A DNA stretch of 58,565 nt from Corynebacterium sp. (GTDB lineage: Bacteria > Actinomycetota > Actinomycetes > Mycobacteriales > Mycobacteriaceae): positions 1-58,565 of the forward strand of contig NZ_JALAGY010000025.1 of the NCBI RefSeq assembly GCF_022712195.1. The letters run 5' to 3'. The position numbers and the translations under genes were made by a program. Below, piece by piece: positions 7,431-15,555 of this stretch (position 1 is the stretch's first letter; every line of letters starts with the position of its first letter). Under the pieces are notes generated by a model. It was not told the origin of the DNA. It saw nothing but the letters and a program-made list of their open reading frames with translations, and made no database searches.

Positions 7431-9356
7431 TTACTGTGTCGTCTCCTCATCCTCGACGTCGGTCTCGTCCTGCTCCCCCGGACCGGAGGCCCCGGTGGCC
7501 CCGGTGCCGTCGTGCCCGCCCGGCTCGTTCAACTCATCCTGGGAGTCGGCGCCTCCGGTGTCCCCGCTACCAACCGTGGCGTCAGCGGTATCTGTCGCTT
7601 CCGGGTCACCGTCGTCACCGGCGTCACCGGCGTCACCGGCGTCACCGGCAGTGTCCGATTCCCCGGACCCGTCGATGCCTTCTTCCCCGTCTTCTTCCCG
7701 GCCTTCTTCCCGGCCTTCTTCCTCCGGTTCCACGGCGTCCGCCCCAGCCCCGGCTCCGGAGTCGTCACCTGAGCCGTCGTCTGCGTCGTCGTCTGCGTCG
7801 TCCACGTCCGTCTCCGCATACTCGGCCCCGGCTTCGTCGGAACCGTCGGCACCGTCCGCACCGTCGTTTGGGTAGTCCTCGTCCTCCGCGTACTCTCCGT
7901 CCTCTACGTACTCTCCGGCTTCCCCTGCCTCCGGGTCGTCCACGGCATCCGCCGCCGTCTCCCGGACACGGGCGCCCTGCCGCTGAACCCACGCGAACAC
8001 CAGCAGCGCCGGGACCACGAGCCAGCAGGCGAACACCAGCGGAGTCAGCCACAGCAAAGGCCCGGCGGCCCCGTAGACCCCCAGTGTCCCGCCGGCGGCG
8101 AAACTCACCAGCAACCCCAGGACACCCGACGCCACACCGGCGCCGAGCGCCGTGAACACCGGCGACTCCACGAAGGTACGCGTCGTGAAGAAACGGTGGA
8201 CGATCACCAGCGCAACCACGGCCGGGACCACGAGCAGGAGCTCACCGAACCGCAGCCCGGAATGGGGCAACGCCGCCAGCACCGGAAGCGGGGGAAGATT
8301 GGCGTTGGTGACCGCGAAGAGTGACGCCGAGGCGTCACCGACATGCATCTCACTGCCCATGAGGATCCCGGCCGCGCCGACGGCGAGGTTCGGGACATAG
8401 AGGACCGACAGCACACTCAACCCGATCCTCCCCCAGGCGTCCGGCGCGATGGAATACGCGTCAGTGAACACGGAGATGTTGAAGACCAGCTGCACCAGCA
8501 GTGCCACCAGGCCGGCGACCAGCATCCACCGCACGAAGATCCCCGCCAACCGCACCGACTCCACCGGCCAGGTCGGCAGACCCCGGCGCAACAGAAGGGC
8601 ACGCCAGATCTTCGGCCCCAGGCCCAGCACGAACACGAAGCCGTTCAGCAGCGCGGTGGACAGCAACGCCACCGCGAGATTCGGCGGCGCGATGGCGAAG
8701 ACCTTCGAGGCGTCCCACAGCACCAGCCAGGCCAGCACCGTGAGGAGCATCGGCACGCCGACGGCGAGGACCGCGAAGACACGGATGTTACGGACGGTGA
8801 TCCGGGTGCCGCAGGCCGCCCGGATCCTCCGCGAATGGACGAGGACGATCAACAACGCGGGCAACAGGGGGACGATGCCGAGCTGTGCCCCGGTGAACTC
8901 CACCGGCGCGAGGTTGGCGACCATCCAGAAGGAGCCCACCATGGCGGGCACAGCGGTGAAGGTCTCCCCGATACCGACGATGACCGCCAGCGCGATGGCC
9001 ACCGCCAGGGTGACCGCATGGCTGACCAGGACCGTGGGGGCGAACCGACGGACGTGCGGACCCCACAGGCCCCACCACGACGCCAACGCCCCGCGGACAC
9101 CCCGGGCCTCCACGACCGGCGCGGCACCGTCCCCGGGGCCCGGCGGGGTGTCGGCGGCCCGCCGCACGGAGGCCTCGGTGGCGCGGGACGGGACCCGCCC
9201 GTTCTCCCCCGCCACGAACCGTTCTGCCCCTGTCGTCGACGCGGCTGTACCACGTCCCGGGTCACGCCGCCGAGCGTCCGGACCCCGTCGGGTCCCACGG
9301 CGGGGCCGTTGTCGTCTCGAAGTCGGTCGCTGGGATTCGTTGCTCACCTGTCCCAT
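7431..9356 (-). CDS. DUF6350 family polytopic membrane protein with long acidic tail
   Basis: From the ATG at 9356 (a GTG at 9347 is equally possible) this is 641 residues. There is a basic, low-complexity cytoplasmic N-terminus (~95 residues). About 9-10 hydrophobic segments follow, including SHAVTLAVAIALAVIVGI, LLPALLIVLVHSRRIR, LALVIVHRFF-type segments and a final WLVVPALLVFAWVQR. A very acidic C-terminal tail of ~190 residues is built from Asp/Glu/Gly/Ala. The position upstream of purN is conserved in corynebacteria and mycobacteria; no transport or enzyme motif is visible. The tail contains nucleotide repeats (four copies of GTCACCGGC at 7614-7649, and a 12-base repeat at 7692-7715), so its length may vary. 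The long upstream extension to 9506 has no ribosome site and is not used. Confidence 0.8.
   Translation of the reverse strand: MGQVSNESQRPTSRRQRPRRGTRRGPDARRRDPGRGTAASTTGAERFVAGENGRVPSRATEASVRRAADTPPGPGDGAAPVVEARGVRGALASWWGLWGPHVRRFAPTVLVSHAVTLAVAIALAVIVGIGETFTAVPAMVGSFWMVANLAPVEFTGAQLGIVPLLPALLIVLVHSRRIRAACGTRITVRNIRVFAVLAVGVPMLLTVLAWLVLWDASKVFAIAPPNLAVALLSTALLNGFVFVLGLGPKIWRALLLRRGLPTWPVESVRLAGIFVRWMLVAGLVALLVQLVFNISVFTDAYSIAPDAWGRIGLSVLSVLYVPNLAVGAAGILMGSEMHVGDASASLFAVTNANLPPLPVLAALPHSGLRFGELLLVVPAVVALVIVHRFFTTRTFVESPVFTALGAGVASGVLGLLVSFAAGGTLGVYGAAGPLLWLTPLVFACWLVVPALLVFAWVQRQGARVRETAADAVDDPEAGEAGEYVEDGEYAEDEDYPNDGADGADGSDEAGAEYAETDVDDADDDADDGSGDDSGAGAGADAVEPEEEGREEGREEDGEEGIDGSGESDTAGDAGDAGDAGDDGDPEATDTADATVGSGDTGGADSQDELNEPGGHDGTGATGASGPGEQDETDVEDEETTQ
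7614..7649 (-). repeat. Four tandem 9-bp repeats in the DUF6350 acidic tail
   Basis: GTCACCGGC occurs four times in perfect tandem on the plus strand and codes for an Ala-Gly-Asp type repeat on the minus strand. A 12-base repeat (TTCTTCCCGGCC, two full copies plus a partial) follows at 7692-7722. Both keep the reading frame. Confidence 0.85.
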
Positions 9357-9410
9357 TGTGCACAACGCCCGGACAGTCACCGGGCAGGCACGCCCACGCA
9401 CGAGTGTTAC

Positions 9411-9441
9411 ATCACACCTACCCCCGTCACACCTGTCACAC
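9411..9441. promoter_or_regulatory. Cluster of TCACAC repeats between DUF6350 and M23 genes
   Basis: ATCACAC (9411-9417), GTCACAC (9426-9432) and GTCACAC (9435-9441) are direct repeats spaced 15 and 9 bases. They lie in the intergenic space between two divergent genes that both act at the envelope. This looks like an operator array, but no regulator can be named. Confidence 0.3.
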
Positions 9442-9540
9442 ACCGCCCGTGACCTGCTCGTTATGAAGTCCCGTGTGCACCACGCCCCCTCGCCACCCCT
9501 CGGCACCGATACCGATTCGTGACCTTTTTCCCGAAACGGC

Positions 9541-9569
9541 TTGCTCGGGGCGGGGCATGCCGATAGTGT
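9541..9569 (+). promoter_or_regulatory. Candidate promoter of the M23 peptidase gene
   Basis: TTGCTC (9541-9546) and TAGTGT (9564-9569) are separated by 17 bases. They would give an ~80-base 5' untranslated region containing GTTAC/GTTGA/GTCAC elements at 9568-9597. Those elements loosely resemble binding sites of MtrA, which controls peptidoglycan peptidase genes in C. glutamicum. Assignment is tentative. Confidence 0.3.
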
Positions 9570-9655
9570 TACGACTCGTTGATAACGATCCGGTCACGAT
9601 TTGAGACCGATCAGATGACGGCAAGACCGCAAGACTACGGAGAGGTTCACTGAGA

Positions 9656-10405
9656 ATGACTGTTGCACGGCGAGGCGGAGCCCACCGCAAGCTGGACACC
9701 GCTGCCAAGCGTCGCATGGCGTTCGTCGCGATCGCCGCCACCGGCGTCGCCGCCGCCGGGGCCACCGGTGCCGGCGCCGCCACTGTGCAGGAGTCCTCCG
9801 ACCGGGACGGTCAGGGCAACGACATCTCGCTGGCCTCCAACACCGAGGTCCTGGCGCAGGGCGCCGAGGGAAGCGCCGCCGGTGCCGACGTCGACACCGC
9901 CGCCGCGCAGATCCTGGCCCTGCCGCAGACCACCCAGATCGAGAACCTCTCCGGTCAGCTCTCCAGCGCCCTGGAGTTCGACGCCGAGCGCGCCGCCGCC
10001 GACCTGCTCTCCCGCACCCCCGAGGTCGTCAAGCCCGCCGAGGGCAGTTACACCTCCCCCTTCGCCATGCGCTGGGGCACCATGCACAAGGGCATCGACA
10101 TCGCCAACGCCATGGGCACCCCGATCGTGGCCGCCATGGCGGGCACCGTGATCGACGCCGGCCCTGCCTCCGGCTTCGGCAACTGGGTCCGTATCAAGCA
10201 CGACGACGGCACCATCACCGTCTACGGACACATGGCCACCATCGACGTCACCGTGGGCCAGCAGGTCCAGGCCGGCCAGAAGATCGCCGGCATCGGCAAC
10301 GAAGGCTTCTCCACCGGCCCGCACGTCCACTTCGAGGTCTACCCGACCGAGGGCAATGCCGTGGACCCGGAGCCGTGGCTCCGCGAGCGCGGCGTCGAGC
10401 TCTAG
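9656..10405 (+). CDS. Secreted M23 (LytM) peptidoglycan metallopeptidase
   Basis: 249 residues. The start follows GGAGAGG. A twin-Arg-containing basic N-terminus (VARRGGAHRK) leads into a hydrophobic segment (MAFVAIAATGVAAAGAT, residues ~22-42), so the protein is exported or anchored. A linker of ~80 residues is followed by a complete LytM domain (residues ~125-245). That domain has HKGIDIANAMGTPI (zinc His and Asp), YGHMATID, VQAGQKIAGIGNEGFSTG and PHVHFEVYP (the HxH zinc ligand pair). The family cuts peptide cross-links in peptidoglycan during growth or division. It is divergent from the DUF6350-pur operon and followed by a strong terminator, so it is monocistronic. Confidence 0.92.
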   Translation: MTVARRGGAHRKLDTAAKRRMAFVAIAATGVAAAGATGAGAATVQESSDRDGQGNDISLASNTEVLAQGAEGSAAGADVDTAAAQILALPQTTQIENLSGQLSSALEFDAERAAADLLSRTPEVVKPAEGSYTSPFAMRWGTMHKGIDIANAMGTPIVAAMAGTVIDAGPASGFGNWVRIKHDDGTITVYGHMATIDVTVGQQVQAGQKIAGIGNEGFSTGPHVHFEVYPTEGNAVDPEPWLRERGVEL

Positions 10406-10436
10406 GTCCCCTCCCCGTCATCAACACCGGGTACGC

Positions 10437-10478
10437 ACCCGCTGCCTGACCGTCCCCACGGACAGGCAGCGGGTTTTT
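10437..10478 (+). terminator. Rho-independent terminator after M23 gene
   Basis: A perfect 12-bp stem (ACCCGCTGCCTG / CAGGCAGCGGGT) with a 14-base loop is followed by a run of Ts at 10474-10478. It is oriented for the M23 gene and also faces the convergent pcrA gene. Confidence 0.88.
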
Positions 10479-10578
10479 CCGTGACGTCATGCCGCCCACC
10501 CGGCGCAGGAGGCTGCAGGAGGCGACAGGAAGCGGCAGTCGGGCCGGAGGGCCCCCCTTCCTCTCCTGCGACCGTCCC

Positions 10579-13305
10579 CTACAGTTTCTCCATCGGGACC
10601 CCGCCGATGAGCATGAGCCGCACGGTGCCGTTGCTGCCGAAGTCGATCATCACTGTCGCCCGCACACCCTGGCCGTCCACACTCTTCACCGTGCCCAGAC
10701 CGTACTTGTCGTGGTTGACCCTGTCCCCTACCTCGAGTTCGAGCTGCTTGCCCGACGGACGCAGCACTCCCGAGGACCGCGACGGACCAGGGGACGCCTT
10801 CTTCGGTGAGCTGCGCCGCGACGCGCCCGGGGAGGACCAGCCGCCGCCACCGAAACTCGTGCCGTCGGCGTAGCCGCCCGAGGACCCCCAGCTGTCGGAC
10901 CACGCCGGTGCCGGTTCCTCACGGATCCAGTCGACGAGGTCGGCGGGGATCTCACCGAGGAACCGCGACGGAGGGTTGTTCTGCGGGGTGCCCCAGCTGG
11001 AACGGGTCATCGCGCGGGTGAGGTAGAGGCGCTGACGTGCACGGGTGATGCCCACATAGGCCAACCGCCGCTCCTCGGAGAGCTCCGTGGGGTCCCCCAG
11101 TGCCCGCATGTGCGGGAACTGCCCGTCCTCCCAGCCGATCAGGAAGACCACGGGGAACTCCAGGCCCTTGGCCGTGTGCAGTGTCATCAGCGTGACCATG
11201 TCCTGGTCCTCGGCAGGGATCTGGTCGGCGTCGGCGACGAGGCTGACCCTCTCCAGGAAGGCCTGCAGGCTGCCGGGCTCCGGCTCCCCCTCGGCCAGCA
11301 CGGCGTCCTCCGCCCCGTCGGACGCGGCCCCCGTCGCCGGCCGGTCGGCCGGTTCCGACGCCCCGGAGGGCATGGCCTCGTAGGCGGCGAGGTTCGCCGC
11401 CTCCTGGGAGAACTCGTGTCCCACGGACACCAGCTCGTTAAGGTTGTCCAGTCGGGTGCCGTCCTGCGGGTCGTTCGACGACTCGAGCTCCGAGGTGTAG
11501 GACGTGGCGTCCAGGACCGCGCGGACGATCGCACCGACGTCCGGGATGCCGAGCGACTCCCCGTCAGAGGTGCGCATCACCGCGGCCTCGGCCTCCGCAC
11601 GCAGCGCGTCCATCATCTCCAGGAACCCGGCGATCGCGTTCCTGCCCCGGGCGCTGAGCCCCGGCACCTCGCCACGCCCCGCAGCGGCGAGCCCACCGGC
11701 GAAGCTCAGACCCATGTTCTCGGCGTGGACCCGCACCTGCGACAGCGCCCGGTCACCGATGCCCCGGCGAGGGGTGTTGATGATGCGCCGCAGCCCCATC
11801 GTGTCGTCGGGGTTGTCCAGGACCTTGAGGTAGGCGACGATGTCGCGGATCTCCTTGCGCTCGTAGAAGCGCGTACCGCCGACGACCTTGTACGGCAGCC
11901 CGGAGCGCACCAGGACATCCTCCACCACACGGGAGGAGTTGTTCGTCCGGTACATCACCGCGATATCGCCGTAGGTCGCCTCTCCCCGGTCGACGAGTTC
12001 GTCGATGGTCTGGGCGATGAACCTGGCCTCGTCATGTTCGTTGTCCGCGACGTAGCCTCCGATCAGCTCACCGTCGCCGGAGTCGGTCCACAGGTTCTTG
12101 TCGCGCCGGCCCTGGTTCCGGGAGATCACCGCGTTGGCCGCGGAGAGGATGTTCTGGGTGGAGCGGTAGTTCTGCTCGAGCAGGATGGTGCGCGCGTGGG
12201 GGTAGTCGCGTTCGAACTCCTCGATGTTGCGCACGGTCGCGCCACGGAAGGCGTAGATGGACTGGTCGGCGTCACCGACGACACAGAGTTCACCCGGCTC
12301 GCCTGCCTCACCGTCCTGCCCGACCAGCGTGGACACCAGCACGTACTGGGCGTGGTTGGTGTCCTGGTACTCGTCGACGAGGATGTGCCGGAAGCGGCGA
12401 CGGTAGTGGTCGGCGATGCCCCGGTTCTCGCGCAGCAGACCGACGACCTCGCCGATGAGGTCGTCGAAGTCCACGGCGTTGGCCTGGCGCAGTCGCACCT
12501 GGTACTCGCGGTAGACCTGGGCGATGGTCTCGCGGTGCCGGTTGCCGTCCTCCTGCGCCTCACGCAGAGCCTCCCCGGGCCCCTGGAGCTCGTTCTTCCA
12601 GTTCGAGATGACGCTGAGCACCGCACGCGGTGCGAACTCCTTGGCGTCCAGGCCGCGGTCGCGGAGGATCATCGTGACCAGGCGCTTCATGTCGTCCGAG
12701 TCGTAGATGGTGAAGTTGGAGTTCAGCCCGTCGACCAGCTGAGCATTGGCGCGCAGGATACGCACGCACACCGAGTGGAAGGTGGACACCCACATCCGTT
12801 CGGCCGCGGGGCCGACCAGGCCGGCGATACGTTCACGCATCTCCGCCGCGGCCTTGTTGGTGAAGGTGATCGCCAGGACCTGCCACGGCGCCACTCCCCC
12901 GGCCAGCAGCCAGGCGATACGCCGGGTGAGCACGCTGGTCTTGCCCGACCCCGCACCCGCGACGATGAGCAGGGGCGACCCGGTGTGCGTCACCGCCTCA
13001 CGCTGGGCGGGGTTGAGGCCCTCGAGAAGCTGGTCGCGGGTCTGCGTGCTCATCACCCGCCCCTGTCCGTCCACCCCGGCCGACGGTGCCCCGGCCCGGC
13101 CCTGCACGGCCGGCACGGCCGGCAACGGCGCCAGGTGCGACGCCGTCTCGGCCATCTCCGCAAGGAGCGCGGCGGCGTCCTCCGGAGGCCGGTCCTCCTC
13201 GTCCGGCGGCGGTTCCCACAGCCCGTCCTGACCGTCCCACGGTCCCGACGCGGGCTCCGCGGGAAGGGGGATCTGGTCGTAGGCGTCGGATTGGCCCGGA
13301 TTCAC
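10579..13305 (-). CDS. pcrA: ATP-dependent 3'-5' DNA helicase PcrA/UvrD (UvrD1)
   Basis: A superfamily 1A helicase for nucleotide excision repair and removal of RecA filaments or stalled polymerases. Motifs in order: GAGSGKTSVLTRRIAW (Walker A), TFTNKAAAEMRERI (Ia), VDEYQDTNHAQYVL (II), GDADQSIYAFRGA (III), EQNYRSTQNIL (IV), TLHTAKGLEFPVVFL (V) and YVGITRARQRLYLTRA (VI). The C-terminal Tudor-like segment VGDRVNHDKYGLGTVKSVDGQG that binds RNA polymerase is present. 908 residues from a GTG preceded by AGGAG. The first ~85 residues are a low-complexity extension; an internal ATG just before TRDQLLEGLNPAQREAV is the alternative start. Divergent from chorismate mutase, convergent with the M23 gene. 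Confidence 0.96.
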   Translation of the reverse strand: MNPGQSDAYDQIPLPAEPASGPWDGQDGLWEPPPDEEDRPPEDAAALLAEMAETASHLAPLPAVPAVQGRAGAPSAGVDGQGRVMSTQTRDQLLEGLNPAQREAVTHTGSPLLIVAGAGSGKTSVLTRRIAWLLAGGVAPWQVLAITFTNKAAAEMRERIAGLVGPAAERMWVSTFHSVCVRILRANAQLVDGLNSNFTIYDSDDMKRLVTMILRDRGLDAKEFAPRAVLSVISNWKNELQGPGEALREAQEDGNRHRETIAQVYREYQVRLRQANAVDFDDLIGEVVGLLRENRGIADHYRRRFRHILVDEYQDTNHAQYVLVSTLVGQDGEAGEPGELCVVGDADQSIYAFRGATVRNIEEFERDYPHARTILLEQNYRSTQNILSAANAVISRNQGRRDKNLWTDSGDGELIGGYVADNEHDEARFIAQTIDELVDRGEATYGDIAVMYRTNNSSRVVEDVLVRSGLPYKVVGGTRFYERKEIRDIVAYLKVLDNPDDTMGLRRIINTPRRGIGDRALSQVRVHAENMGLSFAGGLAAAGRGEVPGLSARGRNAIAGFLEMMDALRAEAEAAVMRTSDGESLGIPDVGAIVRAVLDATSYTSELESSNDPQDGTRLDNLNELVSVGHEFSQEAANLAAYEAMPSGASEPADRPATGAASDGAEDAVLAEGEPEPGSLQAFLERVSLVADADQIPAEDQDMVTLMTLHTAKGLEFPVVFLIGWEDGQFPHMRALGDPTELSEERRLAYVGITRARQRLYLTRAMTRSSWGTPQNNPPSRFLGEIPADLVDWIREEPAPAWSDSWGSSGGYADGTSFGGGGWSSPGASRRSSPKKASPGPSRSSGVLRPSGKQLELEVGDRVNHDKYGLGTVKSVDGQGVRATVMIDFGSNGTVRLMLIGGVPMEKL

Positions 13306-13360
13306 TGTCGCGTTCTCCTGTCGGTAGGGGTCATGTTCACCCTACAACCCCGTACAGACG

Positions 13361-13366
13361 TAGAAT
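13361..13366 (+). promoter_or_regulatory. -10 element for leaderless chorismate mutase gene
   Basis: TAGAAT lies seven bases before the ATG at 13374. A weak -35 (TTCACC, 13336-13341) is 19 bases upstream. No Shine-Dalgarno sequence precedes the ATG, consistent with a leaderless mRNA. Confidence 0.5.
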
Positions 13367-13373
13367 CAGGGCC

Positions 13374-13667
13374 ATGACGAACGACATGGAGTTCTCCAGC
13401 GGGACCGATGATCCGTTGTCCGACGCCCAGATCCAGGACTACCGCAAGGAAATCAACGAACTGGACAGGACAATCATCGAGTCGGTCAAGCGCCGGTCGG
13501 AGATCTCGAAGCTGATCGGTCGTACCAGGACCGCGTCCGGGGGGACGAAGCTGGTGTACTCACGGGAGACCGCGATCCTCAACCAGTTCCGCGAGGAGCT
13601 CGGCCCCGAGGGAGTCGCCATCGCCAACGCGCTGCTGCAGCTCGGGCGCGGACGCCTCGGCGCCTGA
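13374..13667 (+). CDS. Chorismate mutase, AroQ-delta type
   Basis: Converts chorismate to prephenate in Phe/Tyr synthesis. This is a compact 97-residue all-helical protein. Recognisable parts are IQDYRKEINELDRTIIESV, KRRSEISKLIGR, the GGTKLVYSRETAILNQF active-site region and the C-terminal LLQLGRGRLGA. The tail closely matches the intracellular actinobacterial enzyme (M. tuberculosis Rv0948c), which needs DAHP synthase as partner for full activity. The ATG at 13374 is chosen because of the leaderless -10 box; upstream in-frame codons belong to the pcrA antisense. Single gene, divergent from pcrA. Confidence 0.93.
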   Translation: MTNDMEFSSGTDDPLSDAQIQDYRKEINELDRTIIESVKRRSEISKLIGRTRTASGGTKLVYSRETAILNQFREELGPEGVAIANALLQLGRGRLGA

Positions 13668-13689
13668 GCCTCGTCCGGAGTTGGCCCGG

Positions 13690-14517
13690 TCAGGCCAGGC
13701 GGAACCCGGCGCCGACACCGCCGGCGGCGTTCATCTCCGCGACGACCGCGTCCCACGTCATCGCCATCACCGGGGAGTGCAGCGGCCCCTGCAGCGGGGT
13801 ACGGCACGACGGAACCCCCGACAAGCCACCGCTGAGCAGTCCGATCAGGCGCCCTCCGACGTAGACCGGTGCGCCGGAGTCGCCGTGTGACGAGCACACG
13901 TGCATGGCGAACCCGGAACCGCCGGTGACGACAAGGGGCCCGCAGGAGGTGCCCGTCGCGATTCCGGTCTTGCACACCTGCGACCCCGCACCGGGCAGTG
14001 GGCCGCCGGCGCTGTGGAGTACCGCCGCGTTGTAGGCGCCGGTGACCCGGGCGTTGCCGTTGAGCAGGATGACGCCGTTGTCCACCGACCCGCGACGCTG
14101 GAAGGTCCCGATGACCGTCCCCTCCGGGTCATCGGCGGAGCGCACCTGGTCGCCGGCCACCCCGCAGTGCCCGGCGGTGACGGCCACGGTGTTGCCTGCG
14201 GCGTCGTGTCCGGCGGCGGTGGCGGTGCACACCGAACCGCCCACGATCAGCGGCGTCGACGGCCCGACGAGGACGGCAGGGCGGGCGTCCTCCGCCGCGG
14301 CCGGGACCCCGGGCGAGGTGAAGTACTGCCCCTCGATACGGTGCGGCCCCGGTTCCCCTGTGGCGGTGAGGACGTCGTCGACCACCCGGTCCACGGCGGG
14401 GAGTGCCGCCGCCTCCGGGGCACCCGCACCCCCGGCGACGACAGTGGCGGCGGCTGCGACGGTGGCGACGGTGGTGGCGAGTCTGCGGAGGAACCGGGGG
14501 TGCATCATGATCGGCAT
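13690..14517 (-). CDS. Secreted trypsin-like S1 serine protease
   Basis: 275 residues from the ATG at 14517 (GAGAGAAG just upstream; ATGs at 14508 and 14505 are also possible). The signal peptide is RRLATTVATVAAAATVVAG followed by APEAAALP. The catalytic triad of the chymotrypsin fold is complete: VTAGHCG (His), SVDNGVILL (Asp) and SSHGDSGAPVY (Ser with GDSG). Cys pairs flank the His and Ser loops. Proteins of this type in corynebacteria and streptomycetes are exported peptidases, with a propeptide-like stretch between the signal and the catalytic domain. Convergent with chorismate mutase, divergent from fruR. Substrate unknown. Confidence 0.9.
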   Translation of the reverse strand: MPIMMHPRFLRRLATTVATVAAAATVVAGGAGAPEAAALPAVDRVVDDVLTATGEPGPHRIEGQYFTSPGVPAAAEDARPAVLVGPSTPLIVGGSVCTATAAGHDAAGNTVAVTAGHCGVAGDQVRSADDPEGTVIGTFQRRGSVDNGVILLNGNARVTGAYNAAVLHSAGGPLPGAGSQVCKTGIATGTSCGPLVVTGGSGFAMHVCSSHGDSGAPVYVGGRLIGLLSGGLSGVPSCRTPLQGPLHSPVMAMTWDAVVAEMNAAGGVGAGFRLA

Positions 14518-14740
14518 CTTCTCTCGTGGGGGCCGCGTCCGGCGCCGGGTACGGTGGCGGAGGACACGGCACGACGGTGTCTCGTGACGAACTGGCTTCA
14601 GCCTATCCCCCGGGCGACCGGCCGGCCTGCGGAACTCGACGACACCGTGGCCCCGCCACCCCCGTCTCCCCACGCCACCGCCGTGGTGCCTGTTTGTGCC
14701 CGGTGAAGCACAAAACCACATTCACATGACGGTATAACCG

Positions 14741-14769
14741 TTGACTTCCCACACATTCCCACAGATACT
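14741..14769 (+). promoter_or_regulatory. Promoter of the leaderless fruR-fruK-ptsF operon
   Basis: TTGACT (14741-14746) and GATACT (14764-14769) are separated by 17 bases. The latter is six bases from the fruR ATG at 14776, giving a leaderless mRNA. Upstream, GTGAA (14703-14707) and TTCAC (14721-14725) form an inverted pair that could be an operator. Confidence 0.65.
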
Positions 14770-14775
14770 GGGGAC

Positions 14776-15555
14776 ATGTACGCGCCACAACGGCAGGACG
14801 TGATCGCCGGAGAGATCCAGGACCGGGGAGGCGTCTCCGTGTCCGAGCTCGCAGAGCGCCACAGGGTGTCCGCCGAGACCATCCGGCGGGACCTCGACGT
14901 GCTGGAACGCCAGCAACGGGTCACCCGCGTCCACGGCGGAGCGGTCCCTTACCGGGTCCACAGCGGCAACGAGAACACCGTCGCCGCACGCACGTCGTCC
15001 TCCCGTGACGCCAAGGCACGCATCGCCGCAGCCGCCGCGGAACACTTCCCGCCGAGCGGCGGCTCGGTCATCGTCGACTCCGGAACGACCACCGCCCTGC
15101 TCAGCCACCACCTCGCCGAACGCCCGGACCTCACCGTGATCACCAACTCCGTGCTCCTGGCCTACCAGCTCTCACTGCAGGTGCCGGCCACCGTGCCCCA
15201 CCGTCTGCACCTGGTCGGCGGCCGTGTACGCGGCATCACCCAGTCCGTCGTCGGCGCCGACGCCGTCGCCGCGCTGCGCGGACTCCGCGCGGACGTGGCC
15301 TTCCTCGGCGCCAACGGCATCACCCCCGACTTCGGGTTCTCCACCCCCGACCAGTCCGAGGCACAGGCGAAACAGGCCATGACCGGGGCCGCCCGAAGAC
15401 GCATAGCACTCGTCGACGAGGCGAAACTCGGCGAGGAACTGCTCTGCTCCTTCGCCACCACCGACGACATCGACGTCCTCATCACCGACGCCGCGTCCGA
15501 CAACCCCGTCATCACCGGACTCCGACATGAAGGAATGGACGTGATTCACACGTGA
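14776..15555 (+). CDS. fruR: DeoR-family regulator of the fructose PTS operon
   Basis: 259 residues. The N-terminal DeoR winged helix-turn-helix is RQDVIAGEIQDRGGVSVSEL then HRVSAETIRRDLDVLE, RVTRVHGGAV. The C-terminal sugar-phosphate sensor domain (DeoRC) contains VIVDSGTTTALLSHHL, VITNSVLLAYQL, HLVGGRVRG and FLGANGITPDFGFSTPD, and ends with VDEAKLGEELLCSF. The first gene of fruR-fruK-ptsF, the order known from C. glutamicum, where the regulator responds to fructose phosphates. Its TGA overlaps the fruK GTG by four bases. ptsI and ptsH are not adjacent here. Gene symbol rests on context. Confidence 0.93.
   Translation: MYAPQRQDVIAGEIQDRGGVSVSELAERHRVSAETIRRDLDVLERQQRVTRVHGGAVPYRVHSGNENTVAARTSSSRDAKARIAAAAAEHFPPSGGSVIVDSGTTTALLSHHLAERPDLTVITNSVLLAYQLSLQVPATVPHRLHLVGGRVRGITQSVVGADAVAALRGLRADVAFLGANGITPDFGFSTPDQSEAQAKQAMTGAARRRIALVDEAKLGEELLCSFATTDDIDVLITDAASDNPVITGLRHEGMDVIHT

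Noticed and set aside
7614..7722. Tandem repeats considered as CRISPR or a minisatellite outside genes
   Set aside because: Units are 9 and 12 bases, contiguous without spacers, and in frame with the DUF6350 acidic tail.
9356..9506. N-terminal 50-residue extension of the DUF6350 protein
   Set aside because: No ribosome site, arginine-rich non-conserved composition, and it covers the repeat-containing intergenic region.
14518..14721. N-terminal extension of the S1 protease
   Set aside because: It would place ~68 Arg/Gly-rich residues in front of a normal signal peptide.
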